Source: JALOOB01 sp040766655
GTDB lineage: Bacteria; Chloroflexota; Anaerolineae; CG2-30-64-16
Direction of reading: 5' to 3'
DNA length: 64,000 nucleotides
NCBI GenBank assembly: GCA_040766655.1
Contig: JAXGQB010000009.1
Coordinates: forward strand, 1-64,000
Position numbers and translations under genes: made by a program. Below, piece by piece: positions 54,950-63,576 of this stretch. How positions within the stretch are numbered: position 1 is the first letter of the stretch; each line of letters opens with the position of its first letter. The notes below the pieces were generated by a model, which did not search any database, had not been told where the DNA came from, and saw only the letters and a program-made list of their open reading frames with translations.

Positions 54950-55074
54950 ACCGGTATCGGAGACGAAAGGAGGCCTGTATCGATCCTGCAAAAGTCGTGC
55001 AAGGTCATGCCCGGATCACTGTTTATAAACCGCATGCGTTAGAAACAAATGCATATCTCAAGAAGGAGAAGCAC

Positions 55075-55767
55075 ATGAAACGTTGGACAATCCTGAGCAT
55101 CGTCATGATCATGGCTATGATCCTGACGGGGTGTGGCGCGAAGGCCACACCAGAACCCACAGCCGTGCCAGCAGCCCCCGCAGCCCCGGCCGCGCCGGCT
55201 GCCACCGAGGCGCCGGCGGCTGCTGAGCCCGCTGCACCGGCCGCACCGGCTGCGACCGGAGGTGTCGGCGCCAGCGCCGAGGGCGCCACGAGCAAGGGCC
55301 TGACCGAGCTGGCCGACGCGTACGCCGGCAAGTTCAAGGGCACCGTGGTCACCATGGAAGGCCCCTTCACCGACAACGACGCTCTCAAGTTCGATGAGTC
55401 GGTCAAGGCTTTCGAAGAGGTCACCGGCATCGACATCCAGTACACCGGCTCGAAGGAATTCGAGGCCTCCATCACCATCAAGGTCGAGGGCGGCAGCGCT
55501 CCCGACGTCGTCGACTTCCCCCAACCCGGCCTCCTGGCTAACCTGGCCAAGAAGGGCCTCGTGATCGACCTCGCCGATGTCATCAACGCCGACTGGCTCG
55601 CGGAAAACTACAGCAATGCCTGGCTCGACATGGGCGTCATGCAGGGCAAGGATGGCCCCATCACCGCCGGCATCTGGGCCCGCGCCAACGGCAAGTCCCT
55701 CGTCTGGTACCCCAAGAAGGCTTCGACGAGGCCGGCTACACCGTCCCCACCACCTGGGATGAGCTGA
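55075..55767 (+). CDS. aglE: Alpha-glucoside binding lipoprotein AglE-like, fragment 1 of 3
   Basis: The ATG at 55075 follows AGAAGGAG. A signal peptide with lipobox LTGC is followed by a long Pro/Ala linker and then the binding domain: FKGTVVTMEGPFTDNDALKF, VKAFEEVTGIDIQYTGSKEF, DVVDFPQPGLLANLAKKG. These match the AglE family of alpha-glucoside binding proteins. The frame fails at 55721 (KKASTRP), one base short; inserting a T gives KKAFDEAGY and continues in fragment 2. The intact gene runs to 57849 and encodes two binding domains in tandem. Confidence 0.8.
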   Translation: MKRWTILSIVMIMAMILTGCGAKATPEPTAVPAAPAAPAAPAATEAPAAAEPAAPAAPAATGGVGASAEGATSKGLTELADAYAGKFKGTVVTMEGPFTDNDALKFDESVKAFEEVTGIDIQYTGSKEFEASITIKVEGGSAPDVVDFPQPGLLANLAKKGLVIDLADVINADWLAENYSNAWLDMGVMQGKDGPITAGIWARANGKSLVWYPKKASTRPATPSPPPGMS

Positions 55768-56524
55768 TCCAGCTCTCCGACGACATCAAGGCCGACGGCG
55801 ACACACCCTGGTGCGTCGGCATCGAGTCCGGCGCCGCCACCGGCTGGCCCATGACTGACTGGGTCGAGGAGATGATGCTCCGCACCACCTCCCCGGAGAA
55901 CTACGACAAGTGGGTCACCGGCGAACTCAAGTTCGACTCGCCCGAGGTCCGCAAGGCCATTGAAACCGTCGAGAAGATCTGGTTCACCGACGGCTATACC
56001 TACGGCGGCCGCGGCGCCATCGCCACCACCGCCTTCGGTGATGCTCCCAAGCCCATGTTCGAGAACCCGCCCAAGTGCTGGCTCCACAAACAGGGCAACT
56101 TCATCACCACCTTCTTCCCTGAAAACCTCGTCGCCGGCGTAGACTATGACTTCTTCTACCTGCCCGGCGTCGATCCCGCCTACGGCAGCCCTGTCCTGGG
56201 CGCCGGCGACATCTACGCCATGTTCGACGATCGCCCCGAAGTCCGCGCGGTCATGCAGTACTTCTCCACCGGCGCTTCTGTCGAGGGCTGGGTCAAGGCC
56301 GGCGGCGCCATCTCGCCGCACAAGGACGCCTCCCTCGATTGGTACCAGGACCCCGTCTCCCGCAAGGTCGCCGAGGTCCTCCAGGGCGCAACCACCTTCC
56401 GCTTCGATGGCTCTGACCTGATGCCCGGCGCTGTCGGCGCAGGCTCCTTCTGGAAGTCCATGACCTCCTACGTCACCGAAGCCATCGACCTTGATACCGC
56501 TCTCAAGGACATCGACGCCTCCTG
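55281..56524 (+). repeat. Tandem duplication, copy A
   Basis: This unit of about 1.24 kb recurs at 56594-57845. By eye the copies differ at about a dozen substitutions, mostly third-position or neutral, plus a 2-nt length difference at the frame break. The unit covers the binding domain and the end of the Pro/Ala linker. Confidence 0.92.
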
Positions 56525-57077
56525 GCCCACCAGCGCGACGACCAAGCCCGCTGAGCCTGCAGCACCGGCCGCCAACATCGGCGCGAGCGCGGAGGGCGCC
56601 ACGAGCAAGGGCCTGACCGAGCTGGCCGACGCGCATGCCGGCAACTTCAAGGGCACCGTGGTCACCATGGAAGGCCCCTTCACCGACAACGACGCCCTCA
56701 AGTTCGATGAGTCGGTCAAGGCTTTCGAAGAGGTCACCGGCATCGACATCCAGTACACCGGCTCGAAGGAATTCGAGGCCTCCATCACCATCAAGGTCGA
56801 GGGCGGCAGCGCTCCTGACGTCGTCGACTTCCCGCAGCCCGGCCTCCTGGCTAACCTGGCCAAGAAGGGCCTCGTGATCGACCTCGCCGATGTCATCAAC
56901 GCCGACTGGCTCAAGGAAAACTACAGCAATGCCTGGCTCGACATGGGCGTCATGCAGGGCAAGGATGGCCCCATCACCGCCGGCATCTGGGCCCGCGCCA
57001 ACGGCAAGTCCCTCGTCTGGTACCCCAAGAAGGCTCTTCGACGAGGCCGGCTACACCGTCCCCACCACCTGGGATGA
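55851..57077 (+). CDS. aglE: AglE-like tandem binding protein, fragment 2 of 3 (end of domain 1, linker, start of domain 2)
   Basis: The frame is open from 55722 (FDEAGYTVPTTWDEL); the ATG at 55851 is only the first methionine. It encodes the rest of domain 1 down to DIDASWP. Instead of stopping there it reads through TSATTKPAEPAAPAANIG, a linker like the one after the lipobox, into a second complete start of the domain (GASAEGATSKGLTELADAHAG). This proves an in-frame fusion. The frame fails again at about 57036 (KKALRRGRL). Confidence 0.8.
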   Translation: MTDWVEEMMLRTTSPENYDKWVTGELKFDSPEVRKAIETVEKIWFTDGYTYGGRGAIATTAFGDAPKPMFENPPKCWLHKQGNFITTFFPENLVAGVDYDFFYLPGVDPAYGSPVLGAGDIYAMFDDRPEVRAVMQYFSTGASVEGWVKAGGAISPHKDASLDWYQDPVSRKVAEVLQGATTFRFDGSDLMPGAVGAGSFWKSMTSYVTEAIDLDTALKDIDASWPTSATTKPAEPAAPAANIGASAEGATSKGLTELADAHAGNFKGTVVTMEGPFTDNDALKFDESVKAFEEVTGIDIQYTGSKEFEASITIKVEGGSAPDVVDFPQPGLLANLAKKGLVIDLADVINADWLKENYSNAWLDMGVMQGKDGPITAGIWARANGKSLVWYPKKALRRGRLHRPHHLG

Positions 57078-57845
57078 ACTGATCCAGCTCTCCGACGACA
57101 TCAAGGCCGACGGCGACACACCCTGGTGCGTCGGCATCGAGTCCGGCGCCGCCACCGGCTGGCCCATGACCGACTGGGTCGAGGAGATGATGCTCCGCAC
57201 CACCTCCCCGGAGAACTACGACAAGTGGGTCACCGGCGAGCTCAAGTTCGACTCGCCCGAGGTCCGCAAGGCCATTGAAACCGTCGAGAAGATCTGGTTC
57301 ACCGACGGCTATACCTACGGCGGCCGCGGCGCCATCGCCACCACCGCCTTCGGTGATGCTCCCAAGCCCATGTTCGAGAACCCGCCCAAGTGCTGGCTCC
57401 ACAAACAGGGCAACTTCATCACCACCTTCTTCCCTGAAAACCTCGTCGCCGGCGTAGACTATGACTTCTTCTACCTGCCCGGCGTCGATCCCGCCTACGG
57501 CAGCCCTGTCCTGGGCGCCGGCGACATCTACGCCATGTTCGACGATCGCCCCGAAGTCCGCGCGGTCATGCAGTACTTCTCCACCGGCGCTTCTGTCGAG
57601 GGCTGGGTCAAGGCCGGCGGCGCCATCTCGCCGCACAAGGACGCCTCCCTCGATTGGTACCAGGACCCCGTCTCCCGCAAGGTCGCCGAGGTCCTCCAGG
57701 GCGCAACCACCTTCCGCTTCGATGGCTCTGACCTGATGCCCGGCGCTGTCGGCGCAGGCTCCTTCTGGAAGTCCATGACCTCCTACGTCACCGAAGCTAT
57801 CGACCTTGATACCGCTCTCAAGGACATCGACGCCTCCTGGCCCAA
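56594..57845 (+). repeat. Tandem duplication, copy B
   Basis: Offset 1313 bp from copy A at the start and 1315 bp at the end. Copy B has HAG/NFKG and LKE where A has YAG/KFKG and LAE. After copy B the gene stops; after copy A it continues through a linker. Confidence 0.92.
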
Positions 57846-57849
57846 GTAA
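57166..57849 (+). CDS. aglE: AglE-like tandem binding protein, fragment 3 of 3 (end of domain 2)
   Basis: The frame is open from 57037 (FDEAGYTVPTTW); the ATG at 57166 is the first methionine. It completes domain 2 (MTDWVEEMMLRTTSPENYDKW to LKDIDASWPK) and ends with TAA at 57847-57849. The joint reads GCTCTTCGAC where domain 1 has GCTTCGAC; neither keeps frame, which points to consensus errors inside a near-identical repeat. Confidence 0.78.
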   Translation: MTDWVEEMMLRTTSPENYDKWVTGELKFDSPEVRKAIETVEKIWFTDGYTYGGRGAIATTAFGDAPKPMFENPPKCWLHKQGNFITTFFPENLVAGVDYDFFYLPGVDPAYGSPVLGAGDIYAMFDDRPEVRAVMQYFSTGASVEGWVKAGGAISPHKDASLDWYQDPVSRKVAEVLQGATTFRFDGSDLMPGAVGAGSFWKSMTSYVTEAIDLDTALKDIDASWPK

Positions 57850-57871
57850 GCCAGGCCCGACAGGGTAGACG

Positions 57872-57904
57872 CCCCACCCCCGTTGTCGCACAACGGGGGT
57901 GGGG
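57872..57904 (+). other. Strong stem-loop between aglE and aglF
   Basis: A perfect 14-bp stem, CCCCACCCCCGTTG (57872-57885) with CAACGGGGGTGGGG (57891-57904), 5-nt loop TCGCA. It lacks a T-run, so it is likelier to stabilise the upstream aglE mRNA and lower permease expression, as in other binding-protein operons, than to terminate. Confidence 0.8.
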
Positions 57905-57957
57905 TGGGATACTCATCCTTTGCTCCTTTCCATGCCGAGCAGAACTCAGGAGGCCAA

Positions 57958-59076
57958 ATGACTAGCTCAGACATGCCAAAGAATTCGGGCGGACCGCTTG
58001 CCTGGCTGGCGACCGGTGTCGGACGGATTCTGGCGGCCGTATTCGTTCCGATCGTGACATTCCTCGTGCTCTGGCAGGGGTTCATCTTCCTCCGCAATAA
58101 CCAGGCGCCCCAGATCGTCATGGTCCTGGTGTCGATCCTGTGGGGCGTGGGCGGCGTGGCCCTGTTGTACTGGGTCGCCAACTGGATGGTCGAAAAACTT
58201 CCGGATAACGCCCGAGGTTTGATCCAGCCGTTCGTCTTCGTCGGCCCAGCGGTCGCCATCCTGGCCTGGTTCCTGGCCATCCCGGTCGTGCGAACCCTGA
58301 TCCTCAGCTTCCAGGACGAGACCAGCTCCAACTTCGTCGGCCTGACGAACTACGTCTTTGCGCTCACTGACCGCATCATGCTCGAGGCCTTCCGCAACAA
58401 CCTATTGTGGATGATCTTCGGCACCGGGCTCAGCGTCGGCCTGGGGCTCCTTGTCGCGGTGCTCGCTGACCGCACCAGGCTGGAGTCCGTCTACAAGGCC
58501 ATCATCTTCATGCCGATGGCCATCTCCTTCGTCGGCGCAGGTGTGATCTGGAAGTTCATGTACACCTACAAGGGCGAAGGCGCAGGCATCTCGGAAATCG
58601 GCCTGATCAACGCCATCGTGCTGGCGTTGGGCGGCCAGTCGCAGCCGTGGCTGTCGATCCCGCCGTGGAACAACTTCTTCCTCATCGTCATCATGGTCTG
58701 GCTGCAGACGGGTTATGCCATGGTGATCATCTCGTCCGCGATCAAGGGGGTCCCGGCTGAACTGTTGGAAGCGGCGCGCATCGACGGCGCGACGGAGATC
58801 AAGGCCTTCTTCAATGTCACCGTGCCCTACATCAAGGGCACCCTGCTCACCGTCACCACGACCATCGTCATTTTCAGCCTCAAGCTGTTCGATATCGTGC
58901 GTGTCATGACCGGCGGCAACAACGGCACCAACGTCATCGCGAATGAATTCTACCTGCAACGCTTCACGTACGGTCACACCGGCCGTGCCTCGGCCATCGC
59001 GATCATCCTCCTGCTGGCGGTTGTTCCGGTCATGGTCTACAACCTGCGGCAGTTCGGAGAGAGGAGGGCCTTCTGA
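57958..59076 (+). CDS. aglF: Alpha-glucoside ABC transporter permease AglF-like
   Basis: 372 residues of the MalF-type family. Two helices at the N-terminus (about 20-75) precede the usual six-helix core. The EAA loop reads EAARIDGATEIKAFFNVTVPYIKG, where the ATPase docks. The ATG at 57958 has GGAGG 5 nt upstream; a longer frame to 57883 starts inside the hairpin. The stop overlaps aglG by one base. Confidence 0.87.
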   Translation: MTSSDMPKNSGGPLAWLATGVGRILAAVFVPIVTFLVLWQGFIFLRNNQAPQIVMVLVSILWGVGGVALLYWVANWMVEKLPDNARGLIQPFVFVGPAVAILAWFLAIPVVRTLILSFQDETSSNFVGLTNYVFALTDRIMLEAFRNNLLWMIFGTGLSVGLGLLVAVLADRTRLESVYKAIIFMPMAISFVGAGVIWKFMYTYKGEGAGISEIGLINAIVLALGGQSQPWLSIPPWNNFFLIVIMVWLQTGYAMVIISSAIKGVPAELLEAARIDGATEIKAFFNVTVPYIKGTLLTVTTTIVIFSLKLFDIVRVMTGGNNGTNVIANEFYLQRFTYGHTGRASAIAIILLLAVVPVMVYNLRQFGERRAF

Positions 59077-60182
59077 TGAGCGCTACCGGCAGTATGAAGA
59101 AGCAGAAGCAGCTGAACAACGCACTGGTCAACGGCATCCTGATCCTGATCTGCATCATCTGGCTCGTGCCGACGGTGGGCGTGCTCGTCACGTCCTTCCG
59201 CCAGAGCCAGGACATCTTCAGCTCGGGATGGTGGGCCGTGCTGCCGCACAAACAGTGGGTGGAGAAAAGCGAGTTCACGATCCCCGAGACGGTGGATGTC
59301 ACCGGACCGTTCGAGGTGGAGGGGATCACCACCACCTTTGAAGAGCTTCGTGAAGGCGTCACGCTGCCCGATGGACGGCAGATCTCCTGGTTCGGCAACC
59401 GGCGAACCAGGTTGATCAAGGTGTCCGAGCAGGAGTGGGTGGGCTTCGGGGCCAACCTCACCCTGGACAACTACAAGAACGTTCTGACCGGCACCAAGAT
59501 CAGCTTCAAGGACGCTGAGGGTAAGGAGATCACGCGCCAGGGCAACAACCTGGGCACGGCCTTCCTGAACTCAGTGGCGGTGGCGGTGCCGGCGACGATC
59601 ATTCCCATCCTGATCGCGGCCTTCGCCGCGTACGGCTTCGCCTGGCTCAATTTCCCCGGCCGTAAGCTGTTATTCACGATCGTCGTGGCCATGCTGGTGG
59701 TGCCCCTACAGATCGCCCTGGTGCCCATCCTGCAGGACTATACCAAGCTGAACCTGAACGGCACCTTCCTGGGCATCTGGCTGGCGCACACGGGCTTCGG
59801 CATCCCGCTGGCCGTGTATCTACTGTTCAACTACGTCAGCCAGTTGCCGCGCGATATCCTGGAGTCCGCCTTCATCGACGGTGCATCGAGCTTCACCATC
59901 TTCACCAAGCTGATCCTCCCGCTGTCGGTGCCCGCGCTGGCCTCCTTTGCAATCTTCCAGTTCCTGTGGGTCTGGAACGATTACCTGGTGGCCCTGGTCC
60001 TGCTGGGCGATCAGAATCGTGTGATCACGAGCGCCCTGGCGGCCATCGTCGGCGAGAAGGGACAGGACTGGCACCTGCTCACCGCGGGTGCGTTCATCAG
60101 CATGATGCTGCCCCTGGCCGTGTTCTTCGCCCTGCAGCGCTTCTTCGTGCGCGGCATGATGGCCGGCTCGGTCAAGGGTTAG
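59076..60182 (+). CDS. aglG: Alpha-glucoside ABC transporter permease AglG-like
   Basis: 368 residues of the MalG type. A large extracytoplasmic insert (about residues 50-145, SGWWAVLPHKQW to TLDNYKNVLTG) lies between helices 1 and 2, as in AglG. The EAA motif is ESAFIDGASSFTIFTKLILPLSVPAL, ending in the usual RFFVRGMMAGSVKG. No ATPase gene follows, so a shared MsiK/UgpC-type ATPase is needed. Confidence 0.9.
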   Translation: MSATGSMKKQKQLNNALVNGILILICIIWLVPTVGVLVTSFRQSQDIFSSGWWAVLPHKQWVEKSEFTIPETVDVTGPFEVEGITTTFEELREGVTLPDGRQISWFGNRRTRLIKVSEQEWVGFGANLTLDNYKNVLTGTKISFKDAEGKEITRQGNNLGTAFLNSVAVAVPATIIPILIAAFAAYGFAWLNFPGRKLLFTIVVAMLVVPLQIALVPILQDYTKLNLNGTFLGIWLAHTGFGIPLAVYLLFNYVSQLPRDILESAFIDGASSFTIFTKLILPLSVPALASFAIFQFLWVWNDYLVALVLLGDQNRVITSALAAIVGEKGQDWHLLTAGAFISMMLPLAVFFALQRFFVRGMMAGSVKG

Positions 60183-60203
60183 AATCGCAACCTGTGACCA
60201 TCA

Positions 60204-60234
60204 CAAAGGGTGAGCTGAACCGGCTCACCCTTTG
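60204..60234 (+). terminator. Hairpin between aglG and amylosucrase
   Basis: CAAAGGGTGAGC (60204-60215) pairs with GCTCACCCTTTG (60223-60234), 7-nt loop. A short T-rich stretch (ATTTCGCC) follows. It ends 13 nt before the amylosucrase ribosome site, so it may be a partial terminator or attenuator. Confidence 0.6.
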
Positions 60235-60258
60235 CATTTCGCCTCAAGGAGCGCCCAC

Positions 60259-62212
60259 ATGGCCAGCGGCGTCTCGCCACAATGGCTGCAACAGCACGCT
60301 CAACTGACCCTGGACCGCGTCCTGCCGCGCCTGCATGCCACCTTCGGGCACGCGGACCCCGATGCGTGGCAAGGTGTACGTGACGCGGCTGCGCGCCAAC
60401 TTCCACCATCTCTTCGGCCTGCTCCATCACTTGTACGGTGACCGCTACGACTTCTTCTACCACCTGGAGCAGATCCTCGAAACGACCGCCCGCCTGTACC
60501 TCTCCCGCCCGGCCGACCTGAGGGCGCTGGACGCGGCGCGGGAATCCGACGAGGCCTGGTTCCAGTCACAGCGCATGTTGGGCGGCGTCTGCTACGTCGA
60601 TCTCTTCGCGGGCAACCTGCAGGGCTTGCGCGACAAACTGCCTTACCTCAAGGAGCTCGGGCTCACCTACCTGCACCTGATGCCACTCTTCAAGGCTCCC
60701 GACGGGGAAAACGATGGCGGCTACGCGGTCAGCTCATACCGGGAGGTCGACCCGAAGCTGGGCACGATGGCGGAGCTGTCGGACTTGGCCGCGGAGCTTC
60801 GGCAGGAAGGCATCAGCCTGACGGTCGACTTCGTCTTCAATCACACGTCGAACGAGCACGAATGGGCGCGCCGCGCGCAGGCGGGCGAGCCGGACTACGA
60901 GGATTACTACTACGTCTTCGGGGACCGCACGATGCCGGACGCGTACGAGCGCACCCTGCGCGAGATCTTCCCGGAGGCACGCGCGGGCAGTTTCACCTGG
61001 CGACCCGACATGGGCAAGTGGGTCTGGACAACCTTCTACAGCTTCCAGTGGGATCTGAACTACGGCAACCCGGCCGTCTTCCGCGCCATGCTCGAGGAGA
61101 TGCTGTCGCTGGCCAACGCGGGCGTGGAGGTGTTGCGGCTGGATGCCGTGGCGTTCATCTGGAAACAGATGGGGACGAACTGCGAAAACCTGCCCGAAGC
61201 GCACATGATCATCCAGGCGTACAACGCACTGGCGCGCATCGCGGCCCCGGCGCTCCTCTTCAAGTCCGAGGCGATCGTCCATCCGGACGAGGTGGCGCGC
61301 TACATCTCGACGCAGGAGTGCCAGCTCTCCTACAACCCGCTGCTGATGGCGTTGCTGTGGGAATCACTGGCGACGCGCGAGGTAAAGCTGCTGCAGCACT
61401 CCATGGCCGAGCGCTTCCGCATCGCGCCTGGCTGCGCATGGGTGAACTACGTGCGCGTGCACGACGATATCGGCTGGACCTTCGACGACGCCGCGGCCAC
61501 TCGCCTCGGCATGAACGGCTACGATCACCGCCGGTTCCTGAACGCCTTCTACACCGGACGCTTCCCCGGCAGCTTCAGCCGCGGCCTGCCGTTCATGGAG
61601 AACCCGCGCACGGGCGACGCACGCATCTCCGGCACCGGCGCGTCCCTGGCCGGCCTCGAGAAGGCGCTGCGCGAGGAGGGCCCCGAACAGGTCGAGCTGG
61701 CCATCGGGCGCATTCTGCTCATCCACAGCGTCATCCTCTCCATCGGCGGCATCCCGCTGATCTATCTCGGCGACGAGGTGGGCACGCTCAACGACTATGC
61801 CTACCGGGACGATCCGGCCAAGGCATCGGACAGCCGCTGGGTGCACCGGCCGGCAACGGACTGGGCGCACGTCGCGCGGCGGCACGAGCCGGGGACCACC
61901 GAGCAGCGCATCTACGGCCAGCTGCACCGGCTGATCGAAGTGCGCAAGGCGCATCCGTCGTTTGCCGGGAGCGCGATGCAGGTGATCGATCCGGGCAACG
62001 GCCATGTGTTCGGCTACGTGCGCCAGGGCGGAGAGGGCCGCGTGCTCGTCCTGTGCAACTTCAGCGAGCACGAGCAGCGCGTGCCGGCGAACATCGTTCG
62101 CGCCAACGGCCTGAGCTACACGTTCGATGACCTGGTGAGTGGTGAGGGCCTGGCGCTGGGGGACGACCTCGTGCTTGCGCCGTATCAATTCGTGTGGCTG
62201 GTGGCCAGGTAG
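60259..62212 (+). CDS. Amylosucrase (GH13), one frame break near the N-terminus
   Basis: About 650 residues when repaired. It resembles Neisseria amylosucrase throughout: GGVCYVDLFAGNLQGLRDKL, LGLTYLHLMPLFKAPDGENDGGYAVSSY, nucleophile in VLRLDAVAFIWKQMGTNCENLP, acid/base in LFKSEAIVHPDEV, and YVRVHDDIGWTF with the third catalytic Asp. It makes alpha-1,4-glucan from sucrose, releasing fructose. The true start is ATG 60259 after AAGGAG (MASGVSPQWLQQHAQL). Removing one G near 60371 joins it to the frame 60335-62212, which alone lacks the N-terminal helical domain. Confidence 0.9.
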
Positions 62213-62239
62213 GGGAAGGTCTCCGGCCAGAAATGTCCA

Positions 62240-62270
62240 GGGGCCCGGCGCTCTTGCAACGCCGGGCCCC
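62240..62270. terminator. Bidirectional terminator between amylosucrase and htrA
   Basis: A perfect 11-bp stem GGGGCCCGGCG (62240-62250) with CGCCGGGCCCC (62260-62270), 9-nt loop, followed by TTCGCGTTT on the plus strand. It lies between two convergent genes. Confidence 0.75.
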
Positions 62271-62277
62271 TTCGCGT

Positions 62278-63510
62278 TTACCCCTGCAACGACTCCGGCG
62301 TATCCGCCAGCGTCACTTCGAGCGTCAACGGCTGGCCGTCGCGCAGGATGTCGAGCGTCACGGCCTGGCCGACGCGCGCGGCCTCGTCCAGGTACGCGTT
62401 GAGCTGCTCCCAGGTGGTCAGCGGGCGGCCATCGATGGCCGTCAGGATATCGCCGCCCACCAGGTAACGCCGGTTGCGCAGGATCACCTCCTCCTGCGCG
62501 CTGCGGACGCCCGCGATGTCCACTGGGCTGCCGCGGTAGATGCGGGCAATGAGCAATCCCTGCTCGACAGGGAGGCGCAGCGACTGCGCGAGCGCGGGCG
62601 TGATCTCGTAACCCAGCTCTTCCAACCCGAGCCACGGATGCGGATAGCGACCGCTGGCGATGAGCTCCGGAACGACGCGGCTCACCTTGTCCACCGGGAT
62701 CGCCAACCCCACGCCGGCCGACGTGCCGGTGGGAGAATAGATCGCCGAGTTCACCCCGATCAGGCGGCCGGACGAATCGAGCAGCGGCCCGCCGGAGTTG
62801 CCCCGGTTGATCGCCGCATCGGTCTGGATGACCCCGCGCAACACAGTGCTCTCGGTCTCGATCGTCCGGTTCAGGGCACTCACGATGCCCTCGGTCATGG
62901 TGCGCTCGAACTGGCCGAACGGGTTGCCGATCGCGATGGCCGATTGGCCGACCTTGAGGCCGGCCGACGCGCCAAGCGGAATCGGCTGCACCCCATCCGG
63001 GATCGCTCCCTCCAGCCGCAGCACCGCCAGGTCGTTCTGTGGGTCCGCGCCGATCACCTCCGCCATCAGATTGACGTCGTCGCCAAAGCTGACCGATATC
63101 TCCTGCGCGCCCTCGATGACGTGGTAGTTCGTCACCACATGGCCGTCGCTGTCCCACAGGAAGCCCGATCCGCTCCCCTCTTCCGGCATGTAGCCCCAGA
63201 AGAAGTCGCTGCGCAAAATCTGCGTCGTGATATTGACGACCGCGGGCGCCATGCGCTCATAGATGGCGACGCGACGGTCCTCTTCGGTCTCGACCGGCGG
63301 CACATCGATGGCCTGCGACAAGGCCGGGACTGGCGTAGCCGTGGCGACCACGACGATGACACGAGGCGTGGGGGGCGGCACGGTTGCCGCCGGCGCCAGG
63401 CCCGACAGTTGCGGCAAGCCGCAGCCGGCCCCAACCAGCGCAATCGCCGTCAGTGCGGCCACCAGGGCGGCCCTCCGCCGCAAGGAGATGATCGAAGAAG
63501 AGACGAACAA
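62278..63510 (-). CDS. HtrA/DegP-family serine protease, lipoprotein
   Basis: 410 residues from TTG 63510, 7 nt after GGGAG. A signal peptide with lipobox VGAGC anchors it outside. Catalytic triad: His in VVTNYHVIEG, Asp in DPQNDLAVLRL, Ser in INRGNSGGPLL. A PDZ domain (HPWLGLEELGYEITPALA; GDILTAIDGRPL) follows. HtrA proteases degrade or refold damaged exported proteins. A second htrA-like gene lies upstream in the same direction. Confidence 0.93.
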   Translation of the reverse strand: MFVSSSIISLRRRAALVAALTAIALVGAGCGLPQLSGLAPAATVPPPTPRVIVVVATATPVPALSQAIDVPPVETEEDRRVAIYERMAPAVVNITTQILRSDFFWGYMPEEGSGSGFLWDSDGHVVTNYHVIEGAQEISVSFGDDVNLMAEVIGADPQNDLAVLRLEGAIPDGVQPIPLGASAGLKVGQSAIAIGNPFGQFERTMTEGIVSALNRTIETESTVLRGVIQTDAAINRGNSGGPLLDSSGRLIGVNSAIYSPTGTSAGVGLAIPVDKVSRVVPELIASGRYPHPWLGLEELGYEITPALAQSLRLPVEQGLLIARIYRGSPVDIAGVRSAQEEVILRNRRYLVGGDILTAIDGRPLTTWEQLNAYLDEAARVGQAVTLDILRDGQPLTLEVTLADTPESLQG

Positions 63511-63531
63511 GCGGTTGCTCCCTTTAACGCA

Positions 63532-63564
63532 GATGCCCGGGCCACGATGCGTGACCCGGGCATC
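63532..63564 (-). terminator. Hairpin between tandem htrA genes
   Basis: GATGCCCGGG (63532-63541) pairs with CCCGGGCATC (63555-63564) around 13 nt. It lies after the upstream htrA stop (63577) and before the ribosome site of the next, so it may terminate or attenuate transcription. No clear T-run. Confidence 0.55.
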
Positions 63565-63576
63565 GATACTATGCCC

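Noticed and set aside
55700..57045. Programmed ribosomal frameshifting as explanation of the aglE breaks
   Set aside because: The two sites need shifts in opposite directions and show no slippery heptamer or downstream structure; consensus error is simpler.
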